64,000 nt of DNA, taken from contig NC_082407.1 in assembly GCF_004011695.2 (NCBI RefSeq), positions 1,798,001-1,862,000 on the forward strand, read 5' to 3'. A program made the translations under genes and the position numbers. A model generated the notes under the pieces. The model saw only the letters and a list, made by a program, of their open reading frames with translations, was not told the DNA's origin and ran no database searches. This DNA comes from Ascochyta rabiei (taxonomy: Eukaryota > Ascomycota > Dothideomycetes > Pleosporales > Didymellaceae). Positions 1 to 9,566 of the stretch are shown one piece after another. Position 1 is the stretch's first letter; each line of letters begins with the position of its first letter.

Positions 1-1777
1 CAGCTGTCGGTCCGTTGATTGTTTCGTAGTACGTTCGTCGTACGTAGATGAGAAGGTCGGCTGCAAACTTGGGACTATTTTCGTACGTGAGCGCTTTCCC
101 GTGATCCCAATCCCGATGGATGAAGTCGTCGGCAATGCTACTCAGCCTGTCGCGGATGGGCCGCTGGGAATCTTCCCATTCCCGGTCCATGGCCTCCTTT
201 GCCTCCTTGGAGTTAGCATCCTGGTGGCGACGGTCTGTGGTTTTTGTTGGAAGCAAGGCTACACGAGACACGTGGTCGGCTTCGGCTTGTTGGGCAGCAG
301 GCAAGTTAGCGATTAGGCGAGGCTGCAAGACGCTCCATGCATAGTCGGTCATTGGCTGGGATATCTGGATAGCTGCCTTGAAAGCATCCATGTGGCGCAA
401 TATGTTTGGAGCAATGGGTGGGTTCATTTGCTGGCACCGACGCTCAATGTCCGTTTTCCGGTTTGCCTTGGCCTCATTGGCATCATGGAGGTTCCTCTGC
501 TGGTTTGGCTGTGCACTCCCCGTGAGCATGGGCTGCGGGGTGAAGACATTGGGAGGGATGGTTGGGGGCCTTTGATGTACGTAGTGGGTGGATGGTGCTG
601 CAGCTGTTAGGTTGGGCATCGGAGGGGTTATTGTGAAACGTCGGACACGTCCGCCATGCATGGCAGCCTTCGGAACAGTTGAAGAGTACTTACTCGCTGG
701 AACGGGTGCATGAATGACGGGAGAAAGGGGTTGGCGCTTTGGGGATTTCGACAGCTTACGTGATGCGGCGGCAGGTGAGCGGGCAGCCGACGCCGCACGC
801 TTCGTGTCCTTGTATTTGACACACCAGCGCTCCCAGGTCTCGGCTGCTTTCATGCGCTGCCTCCCTCTGGCTTCGAGGCCCTTTGACCATTCCTCGGCCG
901 CAGACGGACCTAGAGCGAGTGCGCCGTTCAGCTCCTGGACGATGTCTTGGACGTGCTTTCTGTAGTAGTATTTGCCAATCTCCACGTTGGCAGGTATTGT
1001 GGCCGACTGCAGAGCGTACGCGGGAAGGTAGTGGTGGTCGGTGGTAATGGGCGCAAAAGGGAGCGCGGGTCTGAGTGCGGAGGCGGCTGAGAAGAGAAGA
1101 CTTGCGTCCTGGAAGAGTCAGCGACTGAGGAGGATGGTGCGCTTGCAACTCACGGTCTGGCATTGCTGCATCAGACAAGGACCGCATGCTCTGATGGCAA
1201 ATGGCCAGATGGTGCGGACGCCAGCTTCACCTGGGCCTTGCTGCCACAGCTTCTCAGCAGAGCCAGGGAGGGAGACGGAGGAATCGAGCTTGTTACAGAA
1301 CTGACACCTCTTGGACCACACGAGCTGCCACATGTGCAGCTCGGTGAGGCCTGGGAGGGGTTTGGGGGCATTTGAGTTGAAGGCGTTGCGGGCAGAGGCC
1401 CACAGAGCTTCGGACTTTAGGAGATGCAGACAACCATGCTCTGGTTTGGACAGAGAGACGTTGGACACGTCTGAGAGATAGGAACGAAAGGGTCGGTTGA
1501 CTTGAATCAACCGACCAAGGTCTGCAAGCGAACAGAAGGAAAAGATGTGCTGCCACACAGCCGGTGGCAGCCCGGCACAGAGTCCTAAGCTGGTTGAGAG
1601 GGAAGGAGAGACGTGTGCATCTAGCCTGCGCTTCTTGTCTACGGCCGAAGAGGCGTCTTCAGCCTTGCGCTTTGCGACGGGAGCGTCGGTCTGCATCTGG
1701 GCGATGGGCGCATTCAGCGTGCCCTCGGGCTCGTAGAAGTCGACCGAGGAAGCTACACTCGACTCGCGCTCGTACAT
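1..1777 (-). CDS. F-box protein with Cys-rich segment (3' end off the left edge)
   Basis: Two exons are visible, 1777..1154 and 1108..1, joined by a 45-nt intron (1109..1153, GTGAGT...CTGAC...CCAG) that keeps the frame. The second exon stays open to the window edge, so the C terminus is missing and at least 577 residues are encoded. I chose the ATG at 1777 because the open frame upstream has no ATG and looks like leader. An F-box lies at about residues 69-105 (LPPAVWQHIFSFCSL...). It is followed by CxxC at 158-161 and CGPC...C at 198-206, which may bind zinc. The tail is Gln/Pro-rich and charged, with the motif YYYRKHV. F-box proteins recruit substrates to SCF ubiquitin ligases; the substrate here is unknown. 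A bipartite basic stretch (KRK...KKRR) near residues 37-51 suggests nuclear import. It is transcribed divergently from ABP1. Confidence 0.8.
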
Positions 1778-2788
1778 GGCAGCGCGGCCCACAGGAGCTT
1801 CACCGCCGATGCGCAACGGGCTGCACACATGTGTTGATGGGTGGAGATGGAATGGGCAGGGATGTCCAGCGTTGGGGGTGTATGCGCCGCGGTGAAGCCA
1901 AGGTGAAGTCACGGTCAAGGCGAGGTCAAGGCGAGGTCAAGGTGAGGACAAGGTGAGGTCAACAGTTGAGTTGGCTGCACAACCAGACAGACCAACGACC
2001 GATGACCGGCGACCGGCGACCGACGACCGACGACCGACGACCGACAGCGTGTTGGGAGGCGTCCTTGGGGGCTCGAGGGGCTGCAGCGCGCCCTGCAGGC
2101 GGGAGATGGAGAGGTCGTGGAGTGCTCACGGCGTTTGCGACGCTCGAGGTGGTCAGGTCAGAATCCAGATGCGGCGGTCGAGGGCGTGCAGCCAACCAGC
2201 AAGTGAGGCGAGCAGCTGCCTGGGCTTGCCTGAGCTGGCCTGGCAAGCGTGGGCGTGGGCGTGGGCGAGGGCGAGGGCGCGGGCGAGCTGGGCCTTGGCT
2301 GGCCTGGGGAAGGGAGTCTGTCCGCCGAGTCTCCGGATGACGGATGAGGGATGACGAATGACAAGCAACTGCCAGACAGAGGCTGTGCCGTGCGTGCACC
2401 GTCGATTGTACATACCCGCCATTCACACACGCGTGCCCATACCCATTCCCATACGCATACGCATACCCACTCCCATACGCATACGCATACCCACTCCCAT
2501 TCCCATACGCATACCCACTCCCATTCCCATACCCATACCCACTCCCATTCCCATACCCATACCCACTCCCATTCCCATACCCATACCCACTCCCATTCCC
2601 ATACCCATACCCACTCCCATTCCCATACCCATACCCATACGCATCCCCTCACGCCCATACGAGCAGCAGCCCACACTGCGCACACAGCGAGAGCACTACC
2701 GCCTGTCCCGCTCTCGACTGCCTCCCTCCTCTTCCCCCCCCCCTCCTCCCGCCGCACCGCATAGCTCCACAGCCACGCAACCCACACC
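1778..2788. repeat. Divergent intergenic region filled with short tandem repeats
   Basis: Four repeat blocks lie between the F-box gene and ABP1. They are a GGTCAAGGCGA-like 10-11 bp repeat (about 1899-1961), a CGACCGA 7-bp repeat (about 1991-2046), a GGGCGT/GGGCGA 6-bp repeat (about 2247-2287), and a long CCCATA/CCCATT/CCCACT array (about 2436-2660) with a 24-bp higher-order period. The last array yields long open frames in all phases (His-Thr, Pro-Ile and Gly-Met repeats), which are artefacts. Pyrimidine-rich sequence (2700-2760) precedes the ABP1 start. No TATA box was seen. Confidence 0.85.
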
Positions 2789-5607
2789 ATGGCCTCGCTC
2801 AACACGTCCACAAACGGGCCCAACATCACCCGCAGCTACCAGAATGTCATCAACACCGCGCCGCCCTCCGGCCCCCAGGCAAGCTCCCCCACATACGGTC
2901 AATGGGCCGTCTTCGCCGTCGCTGCCCCGCTTGTCAGCGCATTCCAGCACGATGGAGGGAAAGAGAGCGTCCTCAAGGTCCAGAGCACCGGAGGTAGGTT
3001 CCGTTCGATAGCTGCGCCCTCAATGGCCCCTCACCCTGCCTCTCCACACCTTGGGCCGTCGTCACGGAGCTGCATGTGCGCTCCCCGCCCAACGCACGCC
3101 TCAGCACGCCGCCATGCTGACATGGCCCACGCGTCTTCGACTGCTGCTGCGCGCATATGCTGACGAGTCCAGAGGGTGAATTGCTCGACCTGGTGGACGA
3201 GTTCTCCGACGGCCGCATCCAGTTCGCCTTCGTCAAGGTCAAGGACCCCAACTCGTCGTTGCCTAAGAACGTCCTGATTGCCTGGGTATGCTTGGTCCAT
3301 CCTTGGCGCCAGTCCGCCTACTAACCACGGCTGCAGTGCGGTGAAGGCGTCCCAGAGCGGACAAAGGGCTACTTTGGCAGCCACCTCGGTGTCGTTTCCA
3401 AGCTCCTCCACGTGCGCTGGCCCCCCCCAGCATGGCTACGAAGCTACGCTAATCAGACACAGGGCTACCACGTCCAAGTCACCGCTCGCTCCGACGCCGA
3501 CCTGACCCCTGAACGCATCATCCAGAAGGTTTCTGATGCCTCGGGCGCAAAGTACTCGGGCGGTGCAGACATACCCTCGGGCGGCCCGCCTCCTGTGGCC
3601 TCCAAGAAGCCCGTCTTCACGCCCACATCCGTCCGAGGTGGCAGCACCGCATTCAACCCACTCGGACGCGCAAGAGCACCTGCGCCAAGGCGCGATGAGG
3701 ATGCAGATGGCTGGGGTGCCGATGCTCCAGAGGTCACCCGCTCGCAGCTCGAGAAGGTGGGCTCTGCATACAAGCCCACCAAGGTCAACATGGCCGAGCT
3801 TTCCAAGGGAAGGGACGAGTCCACCCGCTCCACGCCCTCGCACTCGCAGAATGACCGGCCAGAGGTGGTCAGGGGCGCATATCAGCCAATCGGCAAGGTC
3901 GACATCGCCGCTATCCGAGCCCAGGCAAAGGAGCAAAAGGACGACCGACCCACCGTAGTCAAGGGCGCATACGAGCCGGTCGGAAAGGTGGACATTGCGG
4001 CCATCCGTGCAAAGGCTGCAGGTGCACCGGCCTCCTCGGGTCCGTCGCCCGCAGCAACGGGCGCATCCAACACCAATGACGACGACGAGGAACGGCCCAA
4101 GTCGCTTGCAGAGCGCTCTTCGGCTTTCAGCAGCCAACCTGAGCGGCTCACCAGCCTGCCGAAGCCAAAGGTCGCAAACAAGTTCGCTGGAGCAAGCGCC
4201 TTCACCGGCACAAAGGCACCTGCACCAGGCGGTTTCTCTGCACCCAGGCCTGCTGCGTCTGCGCCAATCGGTGCTGCCAGCAAGACCTTTGCCGATGAGG
4301 GAGGCAAGACCCCAGCACAGATCTGGGCAGAGAAGAAGGCTGCTCGCGGTGAAAACGTCAACACGCCCGCTGCGACAACGCCCATGCAGCCCCAACAAAG
4401 CGGAGGGGGTGGATGGAAGAGCGGCTATGCAGGCAAATCGTGGGCACCCGTCCAGACCACTCGCACAGGCCAGTCAGCCAGCAACCTCAGCGAACAGCGT
4501 ACCGGTGACGCGCCTCAGGAACAGGAGGAACCTGCTTCGCCGTCCGCTGGTGGTGTAGGCTCTCTCAAGGACCGTTTTGCTGGTGCTGCGCCCATGGGCG
4601 CTCCTACATCTCGATCTGCTGAGCCCCAGGCCCCCAGCCCGCCCGTTCTGGACAACGCCAGCAAGCCGAACGCAGGCGCACGCGGTGTCCCGATGCCTGG
4701 TCTGCCCAGCCGTCCCAAGGAGCCCGAATCCGAGGACGAGGACGATGTGCCAGCAACGCAGCACCAGCGACTTCCTTCGCCGCCGCGCCAGGCGCGCAGC
4801 CCGTCTCCTGAGCCTTCAGGCTCTCCAGTGCGCATCGCTATGCCTGTAGCTCGTGGAAGGGAGCCCGAACCGCTTTCGCCTGCAGAGGAGCAGCCCCCCG
4901 CTATGCCCAACCGCTCGCTTGCACAGGCTGCTTCGCAAGCCCGCGATGTTTCCCCAGAGCCAAAGGTCGAGGCAAAGGATCCTGCTCGTAGCGCAGGTGT
5001 TGCCGTCGCCGCCGGCACTTTTGGAGCTGCTGCAGTGGTTGGCGCCGCCGCTGGTGCAGCTTTGGGTTCCTCTGCACAGGAGGACAGCGGTGCTGGCGCC
5101 GGTGCTGGTAAGCGTGCTGTCATTCTCTACGACTACGAGAAGGCCGAAGACAACGAGGTCGAGCTTCGTGAGGGCGACCACGTTAGTGATATCGATATGG
5201 TAGATGAGGACTGGTGGATGGGCACCAACTCCCAGGGCGAGCGTGGTCTCTTCCCTGCGAACTATGTCGAGCTTGTTGAAGGCGACGACGATGCAGGCGC
5301 CGCACCTCCGCTGCCCTCGCATCCGTCTGCTCCTCAGGAGGTCGAGCCTCCTGCTGCCGCCCCACAGCCCGCTCATAGTGCTGGTCCCACCGCTACAGCG
5401 ATTTACGACTACGATGCTGCCGAGGACAACGAGCTTAGCTTCCCGGAGGGCGCCACGATTACAGGAGTCGTAAGTCACTCACGTCCACTAGAAACAGATT
5501 ACAGACTAACCAAACCACAGGAGTTCCCCGATGAGGATTGGTGGCTCGGAAACTTCAATGGCGCATCGGGTCTGTTCCCGGCCAACTATGTCCAGCTCGA
5601 CGAGTAA
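2789..5607 (+). CDS. ABP1: Actin-binding protein Abp1 (ADF-H plus two SH3 domains)
   Basis: Exons are 2789..2993, 3173..3285, 3337..3411, 3463..5469 and 5521..5607, giving 828 residues. The N-terminal ADF-homology domain (about 1-135) is spread over the first four exons and ends in LLHGYHVQVTAR. A disordered Pro/Ala/Ser-rich middle carries three related repeats (AYKPTKVNMAEL, AYQPIGKVDIAAIR, AYEPVGKVDIAAIR). Two SH3 domains follow at about 681-740 (ILYDYEKAEDNE...DEDWWMG...FPANYVEL) and 773-828 (AIYDYDAAEDNE...DEDWWLG...FPANYVQL). Abp1 binds F-actin at cortical patches, activates Arp2/3, and recruits kinases and endocytic factors through its SH3 domains. Fungal family members usually have one or two SH3 domains, so two is normal. 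The last intron (51 nt, 5470..5520) is a multiple of three, has no stop, and interrupts the second SH3. Confidence 0.95.
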
Positions 5608-5914
5608 GAAGAATAAGAAAGCACAGGCAATCAGCGTAATCCGGTGCATGTTGGTATGATTGGACCCTACCATGGGGGGGAAAGTTGCAGTATTGCCTAA
5701 CCACCAATCCAATATTTCAAAGGCCATAAGCTGACCCTCGAAATAATTCAAAACTTGGTTCGCATGCAAAAATCCTGCACGCAACACGCATCTCATATAA
5801 ATTTCTCGCTCTCACTCCTTCACTCTTTCTCAAACTTCTCAGGCTCATCTTCCACCACAACCCAGAACACAACTACTGCGACGTTACTCACCACGCATCA
5901 CATCACCTGCAAAC
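5608..5914. other. Intergenic: ABP1 3' end to orphan gene promoter
   Basis: About 300 bp holding the ABP1 3' UTR and the promoter of the next gene (TATAAAT and CT-rich tract). There is a G7 run near 5675. Nothing else was seen. Confidence 0.6.
5796..5802 (+). promoter_or_regulatory. TATA-box-like element upstream of the coiled-coil gene
   Basis: TATAAAT lies about 115 bp upstream of the ATG at 5915. It is followed by a CT-rich stretch (5803-5835) typical of fungal core promoters around transcription start sites. Assignment is by position and motif only. Confidence 0.45.
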
Positions 5915-7786
5915 ATGGCTTACTTCAACGCTACAAAGGCTGCCTGCATGCTGGTTCCCGCATCATGGAAGCATTACATGACTAGATGTTCCACCGAATT
6001 CGGTCAGGATGCGTGGAAGCCCATCGCCAACCACGTCAAAAACCCTCACTACATAAGCAATGCTCGCAAGATCTTCCTTGCCCACTCCTGCGCTGTGCGG
6101 AACTCTGCTCAGAACATCACGTCGTCAGCCACCGCAAACAACCCAAGCCAGGAAGCCTGGGTGGTGGGGATCTTCTGGGCTGTGTTTGTATTCTTGGTCC
6201 TATTCTACACCCCAGACATGATGTCGGCCATGGACTCTGTCATCACCTGGGCCAAAACTCTTCGGGCTTGGGACGTCAAGACTATGGATCCGGCTGTTGT
6301 CGACGCTGCCGTCAAGGCCGCCTGGCCTCCTGTTTTCGACGAAGACGGCAATGCCGTCCTGCCGGCTTTTGTCAAGGAACACCTCGAGAAGAGGGGCTTG
6401 GCAATCCCCATCAAATCTACGAGATCTTCTTCAGATGTCGAGACAAAAATGGTCGGGTCTTTCGATGTCAAGAGCCCCCACGATGTCGAATCACACACCT
6501 TCGCCACTCCCTCCTGGTTCCCCTTCAGAGTCTTCTTTCGCTTCCAGGCTCGCCCCTTCTTCATCGGATTTGCCAGCAGAGCAGACTGGCTCCAAATATC
6601 ACCCACTTTGGAAACGTCCTTGCTCGAAATGAAGAATGCTGAAATCGCTGCACTGAAGGCTGAACTCGAAGACACACTCATGGAGCTCGACGATAAGAGC
6701 GAGGAAATGCAAGGCATGAAGATTCTCATCGCACAGAAGGTAGAAGGGCAACGCGTAGACCTGGCCGCTGCACACAAGGACGTTGATGCTATTCGCATGC
6801 GCATCAGGAAATTCGCACACGATTTCCGCAAAACGGGCGCCGTGAACAAAATCCAAGCAGAGCAGATTAAGACATTGAAGAAGAAGGTTCAGGAGCTGAG
6901 CATCACCAACGAGATCCTAACGAACGACAAAGAGGACACGCAGCGGTTGAGTGAAGAAATCCAGAGAGAGAACGAGAACTGGATCAAGACGATGCATGCC
7001 CTGCACGATTCGGACAAGTCTTGCGAAAACGAGCGTCTCAAGGAGCAACTCTACGAACTCCAGGCCTCGCACAATCGCATCGCACTCTCCAACCTCACCC
7101 TGAAAGACATGACAGCCTACGTCCAGCGCATCAGCGCCACAAACGCCGAAGCCGTCACAATCACGCAAACCAAACTCGACAACGCGCTCTGGAACGCCGA
7201 AGGCCTCCGCGAAGAACTCTCCACCACCGAGGAGAAGCTGCAAACGGCGCTGCACGAAGTCACCATGCTGCGCAGCGAGCTCTCCGACCAGGAAAAAGCC
7301 CTCGACCGCCTCTCCACAGCCTCTTCCCACGACCAAGCACAGCTCAGCAGCCAACTCGAGCACCTCCACCAAGCAGCCACCACCAAGCAAGCCCAGCTCT
7401 CGCACGCGCTGGGCCGCAAAACGCGACTCCTGTGTGCCATTGTCGCACACGATGGCGTGATGGCGCGCCGCTACAAAGCGCTGGCCGAGGCGCTGCGCAG
7501 CGAGAAACAGCACTCTGCCGACCTGAGCCGCGAGCTGGCGTGGCTGCAATTCACAGACGCCGAAGCGACGCGGTATCCGCAGTGGGAGAGTGCGGGTTTT
7601 GCAGACGAGGGCTTCGAGACTGGGGATTCTGACGAGGCTGGGTATGCGAGTGCGGATACGCTAGAGCTGTCTGGGAGCGAGGGGGGCTCTGACAGCGAGT
7701 TTGAAGAGGTGGTGCTCTCGGACTCGATGGGCGGGTTTGAGCGTGGTCAATTGCTTTTCCGCCGCCGAGGAGAAGAGCGAGACTGA
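5915..7786 (+). CDS. Orphan single-pass membrane protein with long coiled coil
   Basis: One uninterrupted exon of 623 residues, starting at an ATG about 115 bp after a TATA box. The N terminus (1-80) contains several cysteines and an N-glycosylation motif, followed by one clear transmembrane segment (about 81-99, VVGIFWAVFVFLVLFY). Residues about 238-520 form a long heptad-rich Glu/Lys/Leu coiled coil. The C-terminal 60 residues are strongly acidic (GSEGGSDSEFEEV). I do not recognise a family. The architecture resembles organelle-membrane tethers or golgin-like proteins, but that is analogy only. GC-rich Dothideomycete-type codon use and the lack of stops over 1.87 kb support a real gene. Confidence 0.75.
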   Translation: MAYFNATKAACMLVPASWKHYMTRCSTEFGQDAWKPIANHVKNPHYISNARKIFLAHSCAVRNSAQNITSSATANNPSQEAWVVGIFWAVFVFLVLFYTPDMMSAMDSVITWAKTLRAWDVKTMDPAVVDAAVKAAWPPVFDEDGNAVLPAFVKEHLEKRGLAIPIKSTRSSSDVETKMVGSFDVKSPHDVESHTFATPSWFPFRVFFRFQARPFFIGFASRADWLQISPTLETSLLEMKNAEIAALKAELEDTLMELDDKSEEMQGMKILIAQKVEGQRVDLAAAHKDVDAIRMRIRKFAHDFRKTGAVNKIQAEQIKTLKKKVQELSITNEILTNDKEDTQRLSEEIQRENENWIKTMHALHDSDKSCENERLKEQLYELQASHNRIALSNLTLKDMTAYVQRISATNAEAVTITQTKLDNALWNAEGLREELSTTEEKLQTALHEVTMLRSELSDQEKALDRLSTASSHDQAQLSSQLEHLHQAATTKQAQLSHALGRKTRLLCAIVAHDGVMARRYKALAEALRSEKQHSADLSRELAWLQFTDAEATRYPQWESAGFADEGFETGDSDEAGYASADTLELSGSEGGSDSEFEEVVLSDSMGGFERGQLLFRRRGEERD

Positions 7787-8250
7787 AAGCGAGACGGACC
7801 CTCCATGTTCATCTCCATGTAGAAGTCGTCTAGTCTAGCAGGGCAAATCGAGCGCGATGATGTTTTCTGGTGAACTTCCACATCTCACTCGCTCGCTCGC
7901 TGTGGTGCATGTACTCAGAACGTCCTTTGTATCTATCTATCTACCTAGCTATCTACCTACCTCCCCTCGTTTCCCATGCAAACATTCACATGAGCTAGCT
8001 CAGGCCCACTCACTCGGTCAGACACCACACCCCACCCCACACTATGGAATTCCTTCAATAAACATAACCACTACATTTCAACCCCCCCAAAATCACAAAC
8101 CTCATCAACCACAGCATCTCGAACCGATGGTATCGCTACAGCGTCTCCACCCACTTCCTTTTCGAGAGCAAAGAACACGCACGATACTTGTAATCTCCGG
8201 CTCCAAGCTGGCACCACGCCACTACAGACAACAGGCGTGCAGCGTAAACA

Positions 8251-8304
8251 CGAAGAAGAAGAAGAAGAAGAGGAAGGAGGAGGAGGAGGAGGAGGAGGAA
8301 GAGT
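8251..8304 (+). repeat. GAA/GGA polypurine tract
   Basis: Uninterrupted purine run of about 54 bp: GAA repeats grade into GGA repeats. A homopurine/homopyrimidine tract of this kind can adopt triplex DNA. Confidence 0.9.
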
Positions 8305-8370
8305 AGGCGAAACCGACGTCGAAACCTTTGCCCTCCCTTTATCTATGGCTTTTGCCTACTTTGCCTCGCC

Positions 8371-8437
8371 CTACCTACCTACCTACCTACCTACCTACCT
8401 ACCTTACCTACCCTTACCTACCCTAACTACCCTACAG
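8371..8437 (+). repeat. (CTAC)n microsatellite
   Basis: About eight perfect CTAC units followed by degenerate CCTTAC/CCCTAA variants. It lies in the 3' intergenic space and no coding role is seen. Confidence 0.9.
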
Positions 8438-9566
8438 CAGGCACCACCACATCCACCAGTCCAGCGAAACCCATCCACGGCCGCCCTTCCCGCGAGGCTC
8501 CCTTGGCCTGGCTTTGTAGCAAGTGCAAAGGCCAACACAGCTAAGAAGGTGGCGGTACGATACGGCGCGCGGACGTCTACGTGCTGAGATGGCAGTACTG
8601 CCACACCGCAGCCGAGTGCGTCGTTTCTGGCCATACTGTGGCGGTCGGTGCAGGGTTGATTCGTTCAGCTGCCAGGGCGCGAATCCAACGCACGCGTTGT
8701 GGAAAAGGTCATCGAGCTCTGGGTTGTGTTGATGGGGGATTGAGTTCATCGTGGTTACATTGTGCACAATAAACACATGCAATTTCATGAAAGACCTCGA
8801 ATCATCCATCGTCCTCACACGCCCTCGTGTAAAGCTAGGCAGTATGCAAGCGCTCATTGGCCTACCGCTACAGAAAGTATGGGTTAGTGTAGGAGATGCG
8901 GAAATCCCCTCCGTTCTGCGTAACCGGTGCTGCCCAGGCCCTTGAGCCAAAGACGGGTACGTGTCGTGAGGAATAAGGTTCAGCGCAGACTTCCCAAACT
9001 CAATTCGTTCCCACTTGCCTGTAGCAACCTCGCGAACACACCTGCTGCTGCTGTTGGGTGAGCCGCGTGGACGAATCGAAAGGGGAGGTCTGGCGGAGAT
9101 TAAGTCTTGTGGAGTTTGGTGCGTTACTGTTGGTGGACGGCGCGTATTTATCGCAACACGACTAGGTTTAGTGTACATGCAGAACACGACTGACTAACGT
9201 CGTTGCTCCTTTCTCCCTATTGCTGTGAGGGCAGTGTGCAGTCGACTGCGTTGGCATCGTTGGAAGCATATGCATGACGTGTTGCTTGTGGTATCTTCGG
9301 CGACGACAGTGTCGTTGTCATATACATAGTTTGCATTTTCGGGAATTGTAGATGTGATGAAACGAGTGATATGGGCATTGTAAACCTGTGACTGGGGTAT
9401 CTATACGTGAACGGTGGCGACTGTCGCTCGAAGCAAGAAGCTGGAGACGCTGAACGCTGAACGCTGAACGCTGAACAAAAATAAAAGTGACCGACTAGGA
9501 TGGCTGCTGGCTGTCGCAAGCTGCTATGTACATGGAGTTAGTCACGGTTCAGCCACCAAGGGAACC

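Larger units (their letters stand above)
7787..9566. other. Intergenic 1.8 kb with simple repeats, no supported gene
   Basis: Contains CTAT/CTAC microsatellite (7930-7963), a GAA/GGA purine tract (8251-8304), a (CTAC)n array (8371-8437) and a (GCTGAAC)4 repeat (9448-9476). A minus-strand open frame at 8432..9187 has no ATG at its annotated end and no family resemblance, though its segment around 8930-9060 looks slightly protein-like (REVATGKWERIEFG). I do not call it a gene. Confidence 0.6.

Noticed and set aside
1778..1918. Upstream extension of the F-box protein to 1918
   Set aside because: The extension starts at TTG, not ATG, and reads like leader sequence.
2436..2660. CRISPR-like array
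   Set aside because: Units are contiguous with no unique spacers; eukaryotic minisatellite.
2153..2829. Long open frames with His-Thr, Pro-Ile, Gly-Met or Trp-Glu-Trp repeats
   Set aside because: They follow the CCCATA-type minisatellite in every phase on both strands; no start context, splice logic or domain.
3436..4398. 320-codon minus-strand open frame opposite ABP1 (and 4816..5478)
   Set aside because: Antisense shadow of the GC-rich ABP1 exon; Cys/Leu/Arg-rich product without family resemblance.
8405..8437. CCCTAA-like units suggesting interstitial telomere repeat
   Set aside because: Only one CCCTAA is present inside a degenerate CTAC array; not a telomere tract.
8432..9187. 251-codon minus-strand open frame as a gene
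   Set aside because: Initiator would be non-ATG, composition is Arg/Cys-rich, and only a short part looks protein-like; kept as a low-interest remnant only.
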